64,000 nucleotides of DNA, taken from contig CM065387.1 in the NCBI GenBank assembly GCA_033060915.1, forward strand, positions 34,602,001 to 34,666,000, in the 5' to 3' direction. The translations under genes and the position numbers were made by a program. Below, piece after piece: positions 37,836-49,375 of the stretch. This DNA is from Euryodendron excelsum (lineage: Eukaryota > Streptophyta > Magnoliopsida > Ericales > Pentaphylacaceae). The notes under the pieces are model-generated. The model had not been told where the DNA came from. It saw nothing but the letters and a program-made list of their open reading frames with translations, and did not search any database. Each line of letters opens with the position of its first letter. Position 1 is the first letter of the stretch.

Positions 37836-38652
37836 AGTTTGTCTTAAATAATTTTCATAATAGACTTTTAGCGAGGAAATATAGATATTTAGCGTCGAAA
37901 CTTAGGCGAGGAATCATTGCGTCGCTAAATAAATAAGTTTTGGTGTAAAACCAATTTTGTTGCTAAATATGTATTATTGGCAAGGAATCGGATGTTTGTC
38001 GCAAAATAGAATCCGAGACTACCCTTTTACAATGATCTGGCGAGGAGTAACATTTCCTTGCAAAAATGTTTTAGCAACGGATATGTGACTTTTAGCGACA
38101 AATCGTTTCCTCGCTAAAATACCAATTTCTTGTAGTGTCTCGGTGTTTAAAGAGGTTTGAATTTTTAATTCATTGAGTATTTTGTGTTTGAAACAATGCT
38201 TGAGTCATGAGATTTACTTGCTATATATCATAAGATGTTACTTGATTTATTATCAAACTTTTTAGAGTAAATGTTTAGGATCCCACCTGCATATTTTCTT
38301 TTAATTCATTCGCATCTACACTTGATTACCCTATTGTCATCGAACTTAATTTCATTGAATCTTCTTTGTCAATTTGTGACAAAAAGGGAGAGAAAAAACA
38401 TAGGTGTTAAATCATATTGTTTACATTGTAATTAAAGAAGAGAGATGATGTATACATGTGAGGGGGAGAAATTTATTCGTGAACATGGTTTATTGATTGA
38501 TATTTCACTTGCAATTTCACGAGGTTGTTTAAGTGTTTTACAGAAAGACAGGTACACAAGTGACCTCTTTGAGCTTAGCTTTTTATATGTTTGAGTCATT
38601 TAATTGTATTTGTTAATTTGTGTTTTGTCACAGAATTGTCAAAAGGGGAGAT

Positions 38653-39657
38653 TGTTAAATTTTTTAGTGTTGGCATATTTCTTAGACAAAAACACTTTAA
38701 TTGTAATTGTATTTCAAGTTGTATTTGGGCCAATTTAGAATAAGTTTCAAGTGTATGCCATCAACGTACAAGTTGTTGAAGTTGTGATATAATTGTTAAA
38801 GCATGCAGAGTTGAAACTTTGGAATGCCATATCTCTCAAACTAGAAGTGCTACCAAAGTCTATAATATATTGATTTTATATAACTTTTCAAGATCTATGC
38901 ATTTTTCACTGGAGGGCATTCAAATGGGGTGCCAAGGCACTTAAACAGACTGCGTTCGAATCCCTGATTAGAGGGTTCAAATGATTGGCAGAGTTTTGAA
39001 AAAAATTAAGTTTCTACTCCATGATTAGGAATCATTTCCTACTTTGACAAACATTTCGTCCACGACTCTACAAACAAGTTAAACTTTTATATAAATGCTC
39101 TGAAAGCTTCATAATTGATATGCACATAATTAAAGAGATCATATAACTTTTCGGAGAGCTTTATTGTGTTTACACATTTATTGGAGTGTTCTTCTGGTCA
39201 ACAATAAACTTTACACATATCGTCTTTGGCGGATTTCAAAGGTTGACGTCGATAGCATGGGAGAACGGTGAATCGTAGGTGTCTAGCAAGCAAGTTTGAA
39301 ACTTTTACCATAGTTATGGATCATCAGGTTGGGTTATAAATTTATTCTTATAATTGTTCAAGGTTACAGTGTTAAGCACATTAGTGGCTGTGTGTGGTTT
39401 CGTAATTTTTTTTTTGATTGATAGAGTTTTTATGCTAAAATTCTGTGTGTCTTGTCTCTTTACTTATTACTTTAAAATTGCATATAGGATTGACAAACCT
39501 AGATAATTAACATGTTCATATAGTTGGATCTTTAGGTTAATTAATTAACTATAGCCAAATCCATGCTTGGACCTAGATAATCGACATGTCCGTATAGTTG
39601 AATATTTAGGTTAATTAATTAACTATAGCCAAATCCACGCCTCTAAGCGGTTTTTCA
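38653..39657 (+). repeat. 3' LTR of the nested-host copia element
   Basis: A 1,005 bp LTR preceded directly by the polypurine tract AAAAGGGGAGAT. It is longer than the 5' LTR partly because a ~67 bp block (CCTAGATAAT...CCAAATCCA) is tandemly duplicated at about 39500-39640. Confidence 0.93.
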
Positions 39658-39662
39658 CTCTT

Positions 39663-39911
39663 CATTCTTTGTTCCTTTGTTTTTTTTATTTTTTATTTAT
39701 CTATTTAGAATATAAGTCTGCTGCTCTGAGTCATGCTGCTACTGTTTCGATGTTTTGTTGTCAAAAACTCTTCTGATGTGGCGCATATGTTTTGTTCAAC
39801 ATAATGTTGTACACCCCTAGCGCCCGCGGCAAAAATAAAAATAATAAAAACAAGGGAAAAATCATTTGGCATAAATCCCTAAAAGATAACGTGGTATTTA
39901 TTAATTTGCAG
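39663..39911. other. intron-like AT-rich sequence upstream of a broken host gene
   Basis: No coding signal. It ends in the pyrimidine-poor acceptor TTAATTTGCAG at 39911. Confidence 0.4.
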
Positions 39912-41137
39912 ATATGCTGTGGCACAGAGTCTGGTAAAGCAATTCATGGAAGGCACTTACTATCGCTTATTCCTTTTATTCGAGAGCTTGTATTGCAAAT
40001 GGCGGGTTACCGGAAGTCTCATATTCTACAGGTTTGTCTCATTTTTTCTCAAATTAGTTGGGACTAAGGGCTATTCCATAGCTCTGTCTCATCTCATTTT
40101 CTCTCTCTTTTGATCAGTTGGCGATCCTGTAACGCTAATTCTTTTGTCTCTAAGAGTGAGTTCCTGAAAAATTATGAATTTTATAATTATAATTTTTAAT
40201 AACTCGCGCAGGCTTTTACGAACATTTTCAAAAGTTGCAATCTAAGTCTTCACTGAAATGGACTTGCCTTACTGCAATAAAGGAAATGCTAGTTCTTGTA
40301 AGCTCTTGGTTTTATACTTCTACCATTGTTCGTAATTGAAATTTTATTATTATTATTATTATTATTTGTGATGCTGCCTACGGTTATCCATGCTTTTCAT
40401 CCTTGTAAAGATTTTATTTATTTATTTTGACTGTTCTCAAGCAAACAATAATTGATTCTACCTTTCTTTGTTCTGTCCAACTTTCGGCTCTAGTCCTAAT
40501 TTTTTTATGCAAATCACAGGAACAAGGCTTGCGGCACCTAGATGCAAGTGACCCAGAAATGTTAGAATATCAGATTGCTTGGATAAGAGAGCTTCCTTTA
40601 TAGCTAATTATGTTAGGCGATAAGTACCCATTACGTTCCAGGGTATGCATTTACTTTACCTAACTAGTGCTTGTTTATACATCTTCTCCAGAAATTGGAG
40701 ATGCTGGAGATGATGTGTTGAGAGTCTTTGCTTCCTATATATTCACATTTGAAGTTTTCATACACTCTGCAATGCTCCTTGCTGAGTGTATTGAGTCTTC
40801 TACTTCGGCTGGGACAATGTGCTGTTTTGAGCACTTCCTTTGCACAGGAGTATGGAAACATACAATACTCATTGGCAGAATTTTACTGCACATGCATAGA
40901 TGAAAGTAAGAATTAAGTGTGAAAATTTTATATTGCTAAAATATACTTATTTATGTGGATCTGAGCACTGTTAATTCTTCTTGGTCACACATTTCTATTT
41001 TGCAAAAAATATATCTTATGATTATTTTATTAGGCTTGATAGAGGTGCGCAGGAGCTTTCTGTCTGTTGCCTTTATTATTTCTCTTTTGTGGACTCCTTC
41101 TGTTGAAGTCATTATGGTCCTTCTATTGAAGTCATTA

Positions 41138-41459
41138 TGTTGCGGGATACAAAGACCAATAATTTTAACTTCCTTATAATTAGAGTTTTAGTACAACTTT
41201 ATTTTAGAGGTTTATTCATGCAAAATTCTATGTTATTTTCTATTTGCATTGCCTATTTATATGGCAATGTAGGTAAACAAGTAATTAGCTTTGATGATTA
41301 TTGAATTGATTGAATATCGAATTTTCTCTCCCGGTGAGTTTCTATTCCGAGTTCTCTTTCTCGTCTTTTCTACCCATTCTGATTTTTTTTTTTTTATTTT
41401 CTCTTCTACCTATTCTATTTCTATGAATCCTTCGTTCTATTGTTACTTGTCCTACATCA
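41138..41459 (+). repeat. 5' LTR of the small LTR element
   Basis: 322 bp, from TGTTGCGGGATAC to CCTACATCA. It contains GCATTGCCTATTTATATGGC, shared with the 3' copy except for one base. Confidence 0.9.
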
Positions 41460-42224
41460 ATTTGGTATTTGTACATTCCACTGCTGTGATAGCAAGATCA
41501 TTTCATTGATCCATCGCCCCTCAACCACCAAATCGTTGATGAAGGCTTTCACTTTCATCATCATAGCTTCACAAGGAAACAAGGTCGACACAATGCTATA
41601 GGTGGGTGAGGCCGCCTTAGGCCCCATTTTAAAGGCCCCCAATTTTTAAAATTTCTTATTGTTTCTCAACATTTAAAAAAAACATCAATGTAGATAAGAA
41701 AAAAAAAAAAAAGAAGCCAAGAATCACATTTCATTAAGAAAAAATAACAAGTTTAACTAACAAATAAATTGTCCAAATAATTAAAATTTTAAAGGCTTTA
41801 ATTTTTTTAAATTTTTACATGTTATAATTAAGTTGTTCTATAATTGTTCTGAAACAAAAAGCTCAGCCTAGATAAATAAATAAAAAAAGAACTACTTATT
41901 GTACAAAAAAATTTGAGGTTTAAAAAATTAATTTCACCCAATAAAATCAATTGTACAAAATAATTTAAAAAATTATAGACTTTTTAAAACCTTATACATT
42001 ATAATTAAATATTATATATTGTCTTCAATTTTTTTACAATAAAAAAAATTCAAAATCAATTCACTAGTTAATTTTAATAGTAACAGATTTAATTCAAATT
42101 TTTTTACAATCATTAACACACACACATATATATATAAAAGACCTTATTTAAAATTATCGCGCGTTATGCCACAAATTGTCTTGAACTGGCTCCAAACACA
42201 CCCATCAAACCAAAACTGTGTTGC

Positions 42225-42580
42225 AGGCTAGCGCGAACCCATTGATCACCAGCGGCGGCCATCGCCCCGTCACTTCCAGGTTCAATCCTTCGCTCTCGAT
42301 CTCACACCAGACCATTGCCACTCCATCGATGGCAACCATCAAAATCGGCGAAACGTATACACCCTCTTGCTCGTCTCACTCTGTCGAACCAGTGCTAAAC
42401 GAGAGCATCGAAAATCACCGCACAACCCTTCATTGTGCTGGAACAGTGTCATTGCAACCATCGCAACACTGTTCCTCATCGCTGTCGGGGGAGTTGGCTG
42501 CCAGAGACCTCGACGACGTCAACCATCATCCCAACTGACCAAACACGACCCACTCTCAACCCCACATTACCAGTGAGCCC
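42225..42580. other. GC-rich interior block of the small LTR element
   Basis: This block is much more GC-rich than its surroundings (GCGGCGGCCATCGCCCCG, GACGACGTCAACC). The three overlapping plus-strand frames are rich in S, P, H and R and give no recognised domain. It could be a captured host piece or element-specific leader sequence. Confidence 0.4.
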
Positions 42581-43820
42581 ATCCAAAACAAAAAACAAAC
42601 CAATTCAGTTTCACCCCAGTTCATTCACCAACTCTTAACCCAAATCAGCCCAAAACAGTCCCACATCAACCAAATCCGCACCAGATTAGGCCCAGCTCAG
42701 ACAATTGAGGCCCAGTCTTTCAAGCCGAAGCTAATTCAGAATCACCAAGTATTTCCTTAACCCAACACTTTTTGACCCAACCAAGCCAAGTCCACACCTG
42801 ACCCAGAAGCAGCCCAACTAGACTCAGTCCAACGAAACCTAATAGCCCAGTAAGCGAAGAAGCCCAAACCTTGAATCAGCAACTTAGTGGCCCGAACCAT
42901 TAAACAGTCAGTACAGTGCAGCAGTAAATGATCCAAACCAGTCATCCCGGCCGAAACCAAACGAGATGAAAAAAAAAAAAAAAAAAAAAAAAACACAATA
43001 GCAACAGAAGAAAAAAAAAACAAAAGAAATTTCTTGGGCTCCAGAAAATTATTGGAGAGCTTGAATTGTCTTTTGGAGCAACAGAGCACTTGTTGGAGCA
43101 TCAAACCTCATATTAAGAACTCGAATTGGACCTTGAAAAGCGTACATGCCTCTCTTGAAAACTTCATTAATTTTCGTATTTGATTCGTGAGTCAATTAAT
43201 ATTGTAATTTGGTCCATATATTCCTATTCTCCAATTTGCTTGCTCCAAGTCCTTGTACCCAAGAAAAAAAATTTATTTTTATTTTCCCTTGCATCTACCC
43301 ATTAAAGAAAAAAAGGATTCCTTTATACCTGTTATCTTTCCCCATTGCATCTCTATTAGGCACCAATTTGCAGAGTCACTTCATTGCACTTTAGTTTTTC
43401 TTTCTTTGTGTGTTTGGTGGATTTCATTCATGAGTTTGGACCTACTGCATATTTATGTGACTCACCACTATATACGAATATTAATTTTGTTTTCATTATT
43501 AAGGAATTGTTTCCTTACTAAAACATCTTTGAGCCTCCTCTTCTGTCTTTAAATTTGTTTACAGATGGAGTTCTTAATATTCCCAGTCTTCAACCACTTC
43601 TGCCACAACATGAGAATCACATTGAGATTGTTCTAGAGATTCCATATGTTCTTTCTTTGCACGATGGCTATTGGAGATTTCTTGTGCATTGAAAGAGTCA
43701 CCCACCCAATGATGCTATTCCAATTTTTGATGACCCAGACCAATTCTTTAACCCTGGTTAATTCAAAATCTATCAAAGTTTGTTTTATCTTGAGATGAGA
43801 GTTCAGTCAGCCAGAGAGAA

Positions 43821-44113
43821 TGATATGGAATAAAGAGACCAATAATTTTAATTTTTTTAGAATTAGAGTTTTAGTAGGACTTTATTTTAGGAGTTTTATT
43901 TCATGCAGAATTCTATGTTATTTTCTATTTACATTGCCTATTTATATGGCAAGGTAGGTAAACGAGTGATTAGCTTTGATAATTATTGAATTAATTGAAT
44001 ATTAAATTTTCTCTCCCCAGTTATCTTCCTCGTCTTTTCTATCCATTTTGATTCTTTTCTTATTTTCTCTTCTACCTATTCTATTTTTACGATTCCTTGG
44101 TTGTCCTACATCA
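43821..44113 (+). repeat. 3' LTR of the small LTR element
   Basis: 293 bp, from TGATATGGAATAAAG to CCTACATCA. It is shorter than the 5' LTR by small deletions. Confidence 0.9.
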
Positions 44114-44952
44114 CATTAGCTTGGTGTTGCTTATGTGAGTACATCTGTTGTTTCATACTCCATGAGTTTCATCATGGATTATCTTTGATGCATTGACAAG
44201 TTTATGTTCTTGCATATCTACCATTTCGATGCTGGTATTTGATGTTTGTTTTCAGTACCGACAGCAAATAATAGCCTCGAGTCATCCTGTTTTATGCATT
44301 TACGTATGCCTTACATGTTTTCATTCCATTATTTTACCTGCTCGTGGCTTTTTTCTAATTCTTTTGAATACATCAAGAACCCATGTTACTGAAAGGCTTG
44401 TATTACACTAAAACACCACATCCACAATTCAGAAGTGTTTATCTCATTCAAAAGTGTTTATCTCATTTTGATGAAAGGCTTCTAAAGTTATCCCCCTTTT
44501 TTTATTACATAAATTGACATTGGTGTAAAAATTAACAATTAAGAAAGATTTTTCCTCCATTGATAGCAATGCATCTTCAAAAGTTGGCACTTGCATTTGA
44601 TTTAACTATGTTATTTTTTCTGTTAAGGAGAATTATTTTTTTGTCTAATTGCCTTACTTGCCAGTTTATTCCAGATGACGGTTTGGAGCCATTTTTAATA
44701 TTCCGAATCGTGGAGGTACTACATTCGGCCTATAAAGTTGGCCATGGCGAGGTTGCCAGTCACATTAGTTTCTTCATCACCTTACTCTCATGCTAAATGA
44801 TTTTTCCTGGTATTTTGGATACATTTACTTGTCACCAGTTAATTTTTTCAATAATAAGTATCCTCTAGCATTTGGATTCCCTAGCCGGTTGTAAGCATAA
44901 ATTCAATGTAATGAATTTTGCAGCAGCCTAGGAAGTTTTTTGTCGATAGAAG

Positions 44953-45430
44953 CAGGGGCGGAGGCAGCCATGGCTCAGTAGGAGCAGCTGTCCCCTCTCA
45001 ACTTCCAAAAAATTCATTTTGCCCTAGAGTTTTAGAATTTTATCTCAAATTGAGCCCCCTAGAATTTGAAATTTGCCCCTCCAAATTTTTAAAAACTCCA
45101 CTTTTACCTTCAGTTTTGGAAATATTTATCAATTTGTCCCACTAAAATATGCAAATTGCCCCCTGAATTTTTTTTCAAAACTCAATTTCTATCTATACTT
45201 ATGGTAATAAACCCAATTTATCCCCCTAAAATTTGTAAATTGCCCCTTATATAGTTTTTTTTTTTGTTTTGAAAATCCTCTTTTTATAATTATAACTACC
45301 CGTTTATATATATAAGCTTATATACACTTCACATATGAAGTTTAGCTTTGATTACAAACTTTTTTTTTTTTTAAGGTGGAAATTAATTGTTGCCCCTTCT
45401 GCACAACTCTTTTTTTGGGCTCCGCCACTG
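44953..45430. mobile_element. hAT-type MITE, 478 bp, inside an exon-like block
   Basis: The left end is CAGGGGCGGAGGC, and the right end GGGCTCCGCCACTG is its inverted partner. A perfect 8 bp duplication GATAGAAG lies at 44945-44952 and 45431-45438. The 8 bp duplication and CAG...CTG-type termini fit the hAT superfamily. No transposase; the interior is T-rich. Removing it with one duplication copy restores an open frame (QPRKFFVDRRHCALISSE) after the acceptor at 44923. Confidence 0.93.
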
Positions 45431-45670
45431 GATAGAAGGCATTGTGCTCTTATCAGTTCTGAGAGGAAAGGAGGTGAAAAAAGAGGAGGACAGGCGCCCT
45501 GGGGGGTTGTATTTATAAGAATTAATCTCCGTGGTATTCCAATTTTGTGATCTACTGATAAGTTTTACGTTTGTGATCCTGTGGAGACTTCATGTAATCT
45601 CTGGTTCTGTCACCAACATTTATGGTTGACTCTACCAACCAAAAATAGAGGGAAACGAGAATAATTTCCT

Positions 45671-45966
45671 TTAGGCAATCAGACTTTCCACTTCTTCAAA
45701 AGCCCTATAATTTCTTTTGAGCGAAATGTACAACGCAACAGTAGTGGACCATTCCCTCACCCTCTGTCTTGAACAGCTACATCCCAACAAGCCAATAGGG
45801 CAGACACATATGATGGCATAACCCATTCCACTCCAAACAAGGAGAATAACATGCTCCAAACATCTCTAGCTACCACGCAATGGAAAAGGAGGTTATTCAC
45901 CGACACTCCGTTGACCTTGCATATCCTTTCATTATTTCTAAAAGATAATATGAGACTGTTTTTCAT
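45671..45966 (-). pseudogene. LINE (L1-type) reverse-transcriptase C-terminal fragment
   Basis: The minus strand reads RICKVNGVSVNNLLFHCVVA, then WSMLFSLFGVEWVMPS and, after a frameshift near 45765, REWSTTVALYISLKRNYRAF. This is the pattern of the zinc-binding reverse-transcriptase tail (zf-RVT) of plant LINEs: a C/H-containing 'LLFHC' block followed by W-x2-LFSLFGV and RNYRAFE. The rest of the LINE, including the polymerase and endonuclease, is not seen. It lies just beyond the MITE-split exon. Confidence 0.75.
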
Positions 45967-48900
45967 ATGACAAAGCTTGACAATGGTGAAGGTGAAGCCT
46001 GGGTAGTCAAAATCAAGATTTTTGAAATCTTCTCTTCAACACACTCAACACACACACACTTCCTTCTTTTATTCTTTATAATTAAAGATCGCTTATTGTA
46101 AAGTAGAGCCTCCTGAAGTACAAAAGATGTATACAAAGGAGAAATCCCTAAATCCTCCCCCCTAAAGAAAGATCACCTATAAAACCTATCATAGCAAAAG
46201 AGGGATCACAAAAGTGCCCAGAAACCCAAAAATGAAAATTATGCAATAACATAGTCTTTAGTCTATACTCTATAGAATGGTAAAACGTTGTCCTCAAAAT
46301 TCCTCCTATTGCGCTCCAACCCCCTCACCCATGCTATCAATTTTCAAGACACTGTTAATCTTTAATTGGAGCTTCAAATTTCCTATTTAAGAAGCCCTAG
46401 TTGTTACCTCTTAATTTGTTCAATCCTAATACACCAAAGAACCCAAAACTAGTAAAGTTACTGTCCCTGTCTATAGTTCTGAGCCTTGAAAGGGCCATGA
46501 GGTTTTCTCCATTTCTCTCTAGTTAAACTCTACCATTGCCCTTTTATACACCCCTAAACCCTAAAACCCTATACCTTCACTGGGCCTTCTAGCCACAAAG
46601 GAAGTAATAATAATCGGTCCCAAGTCTCTTATTTTAGTGCTTTTCTATATTGGTTTCAGTAACACCACTTGTAGAAGATTTGAAGCATCATGGTACAAAG
46701 TGTCACTTTTTCCCTTAAGTAAAATGCTTCTGTGGGGTTATTGTTTAGTACTTCAAACTTCAAGGAAAGCAAAATAAAGTATTTTTGAAGTGTCAGGAAT
46801 CATTATCTGTGGATTTTACCAGATTCAAATGCTACAGTATCTATTTCTTTTCTAGGAAATCAAATTGCATAAACAATCTCATAAAAACTATTTGTTTAAC
46901 CACCAGGCACCAGGGTTCTTAGGGGAACATTCATTTTCTTTTGTTGAAGGAGCCTTTAGTGGTCTCTAAAACAGGATTTAATGAATTACTCTAGTTGTGG
47001 CCTGGAAGAGAGATTAATGAGCACAAACTTATCACATGTAACATAAAAAAAAAACCACTTTCTACCTTTTTTTTTCTCAAAAATATTCTAGAACAAATGA
47101 TCTCTTTTTTTTTTTTGTCTTCATATTCCAGATTTTGTTAGTGCACGCTTGTGTAGCTTACCCCACGTAATTGGGATTGTGGCATTGTATTCGAACCTTC
47201 TACTATTCAATAGCTGAAAAGACTTTAGATACTATTTGTACGTTGTCTTAAGAAATCTATTAAAATGTTTTGTTTTTTTCTGATTGTGATTTACATTCTT
47301 TTGTGGAAAGGTTTCTTTACAATGATTTGGGTATGAAGTTTGCTGGCAGCTTGTCTCAATGTGGTGCCTGTTATGGTTCACAAATCTGAAGTGTAAAATG
47401 TTCATGTCTTAAAAAATCGAAAGCTAAGTGTGTTGGAAAATGCTTTAAAATTTCATTAGACAAAAATTTAAATTATTATTTTTTACTACGCTCAGAATAT
47501 GACAATCTATTAACACTCAAGTGTAGGTGCATCGAAGCAATAAATAAAATCTGATAAAACTGGAGTCAATTAACAAGAAACGGATAACAGAATATGCAAA
47601 ATTAAGTGCTAAAATTCACATACAGTAAAGTATTAAACACTCACTAAATCACGCTAAACACCATGGCGTTGCAATGACTTTAGTTGGAACTAAACCGACT
47701 GGTTTGAATCTCACCTTGAAGAGTACCGATGAAAATAGGACAAGTGCTGTGGAAAACGGTAATCAAAATAAAATAGATGTTTTTGGGAGATTTGATGGTT
47801 GTAAAACTAGACTTTAAATAAAATTTAATAAAACGGTCTTGGATCCAATTGATCCGATCACCTGATTCATCCGAAATTTCAATGGAAGTTTTATAACTCA
47901 AATTATTGGCTTTGACTTAAGCCTTTGATTCGGAAGATTTAGCTTTTAGAATAGAAATTCTATAATAATTAAATCTAGAATAATAAAATTAAAGTATATA
48001 AATTCATACCATCGATTTGTGCAACAACTATACCAAACTAAGATTTGTGCATAGAAATTACCAAACTTAATCAAGAATCTAAGTTTTCTCAAAGATCTAG
48101 AATTTAATTACTAAGAATTGAAATATTTTAAATATAAATAATGAAAACTCAATTACCTCCATTAATATTCCAAGATCCTCAGATGATTCTCACAATTGAT
48201 TTCAAAAATTAAACTAGCTACTCATAGTATTGAAAAGACATGACTTCAAAAATAACTTCATAATTAAAAAAGTTCATTACAGCAGAATAACGATAAGGAA
48301 AAGATTAAAAAATTAATTGACTAAACAACTACCAACAAACTAACTAACTAAAAGAAAATGAAAGACAGTTTTTAACCGAATGCCTCTCTAACTCCCTGCT
48401 CTCAAACAACCCCCACCCCCCCCCCCCCCCCCCCCGGGCAGCCCTACGCGCACGCCCCACTTACTCTCCTTCTCTTTTTATAATCGAGAAAAGGAGAGCA
48501 TATATATATATATATAATATGTCTCTTTCCTCCTTTTTTTTCTTCTTTTCATTTATTTTCTTCTTCTTTTCTTCTTGTCCTTATGTCTTCATGTTGGCCA
48601 CCTCACCTTTGTCTTCTTCACCTGCATACACTAACACATGCACACACACACACACACATATATATATAATATACACAATACCTGTATATTATAATAATAA
48701 GATATAATATAATATATATAAAATAATATATATTTATAATATATAAAATGTAAAAGATATATTATAATAAATATATATATATAATATACACACTCACTCA
48801 TATAAATAATATACATTACCTTGCTTTATTTTGTTTAGTTTTATCTTCAAATCTTCTCAAAGCGTATAAAATATGAAAAATACTAAATTAATTTAAAAAT

Positions 48901-49007
48901 AATAAATAACACAAATAGTAACTAATATTAGCCGGTAATTAGGGACTTCAATTGTACTTTTTTAGAGTGCAATCAATTTTATACTATTTATAGGACCCAC
49001 ATGTTTA

Positions 49008-49039
<32 letters not shown>

Positions 49040-49370
49040 TTGTTGAAGAATCCAAAGAAGAAAAAGAAACCAATGAGTTTGTTTGATTTTAATGTTATAT
49101 TTTTCTTATTCAGCTATCTTCATTTATCAGTTCAATCTTTTATTTTTGACTTAGGGACTAAAGCAATTGTTGCTTTAGACCTTTGAGAAAAAGGCATCCA
49201 ATGCCTCATCTCTTAACCATTAGAGACTCTATTTATATGAGGCATTTCTGGCTCACTTAACACAGAGAGAAGATGTTTTTGGTAATATCGTGTTTTCCTT
49301 CCTATAGTTTTCTGTCGTGGGCTTTCATCATAGACGAGTTCAAACCTTTCTAGTGAATGCACATCATAAA
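45967..49370. other. no gene recognised; AT-rich with low-complexity tracts
   Basis: It holds a run of 20 C at 48416-48435, a CA/TA-rich tract at 48633-48790 and AT/GT repeats at 49007-49040. The AT-rich block 47440-48480 has repeated AAATTA/TAATAA words but no definable ends. Confidence 0.5.
48633..48795. repeat. (CA)n/(TA)n low-complexity tract
   Basis: CACACA repeats followed by irregular ATATAATA. A second AT-to-GT microsatellite lies at 49007-49040. Confidence 0.9.
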
Positions 49371-49375
49371 GGTTA

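Larger units (their letters stand above)
27025..38137. mobile_element. CACTA (En/Spm-like) transposon carrying a TOPLESS gene fragment
   Basis: The left end is CACTACAAGAAATTTGACAT. The reverse complement of the right end is CACTACAAGAAATTGGTATT, giving 14 identical terminal bases. A perfect 3 bp duplication TCT lies at 27022-27024 and 38138-38140. Subterminal GCGAGGAA / TTCCTCGC and GCGACAA motifs crowd 27040-27700 and 37490-38120 in both orientations, as in other CACTA elements. No TnpA or TnpD-like protein was recognised, so it is non-autonomous. The interior carries thirteen exon-like blocks matching the 5' half of a TOPLESS/TPR gene, plus nested smaller elements. Confidence 0.92.
24959..39657 (+). 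mobile_element. non-autonomous Ty1/copia element containing a nested CACTA transposon
   Basis: Direct-repeat LTRs at 24959-25877 and 38653-39657 share most of their sequence, begin TGTTA and end TTTTCA or TTTTTCA. A perfect duplication CTCTT flanks the whole at 24954-24958 and 39658-39662. The primer-binding site TGGTATCAGAGC is at 25880 and the polypurine tract AAAAGGGGAGAT ends at 38652. Without the 11.1 kb CACTA insert (27025-38137) the element is about 3.6 kb. It encodes at most a gag zinc knuckle, with no protease, integrase or reverse transcriptase, so it depended on another element for movement. Confidence 0.95.
41138..44113 (+). mobile_element. non-autonomous LTR retroelement in an exon, 2,976 bp
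   Basis: LTRs at 41138-41459 and 43821-44113 share AAGACCAATAATTTTAA through TTTTCTCTCCC and end CCTACATCA. A perfect CATTA duplication flanks it (41133-41137 and 44114-44118). A degraded methionine-type primer-binding site (TTTGGTATTTGTAC) starts at about 41461, and a short purine stretch (CAGAGAGAA) precedes the 3' LTR. The 2.36 kb interior has no gag-pol motif. It includes a locally GC-rich stretch at 42225-42580 and a poly-A run at 42968-42993. The insertion splits an exon of the surrounding gene. Confidence 0.9.
39912..45480 (+). pseudogene. broken host gene, possibly ARM/HEAT-repeat TEX10/IPI1-like
   Basis: Exon-like blocks with GT/AG borders: 39912-40031 (ends ANGGLPEVSYS in the frame that continues), 40212-40297 (FYEHFQKLQSKSSLKW), 40520-40642 (LRHLDASDPEMLEYQIAWIR), 40692-40904 (LLRLGQCAVLSTSFAQEYGN), 41034-41137 (ELSVCCLYYFSFVDS) continuing at 44119 (LAWCCLC), 44665-44796 (LEPFLIFRIVEVLHSAYK) and 44924 onward. 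Lesions are TAG at 40601, TGA near 40719, a 23-base duplication near 41099-41137 that shifts frame, an LTR element at 41138 and a MITE at 44953. The helical, leucine-rich pattern recalls plant ARM-repeat proteins annotated TEX10/IPI1-like (ribosome biogenesis), but the identity is from memory and weak. Confidence 0.5.

Noticed and set aside
48416..48435. run of 20 C considered as an assembly gap or telomere-like signal
   Set aside because: It is a simple homopolymer with no TTTAGGG repeats. It could be genuine or a sequencing artefact, but it gives no feature.
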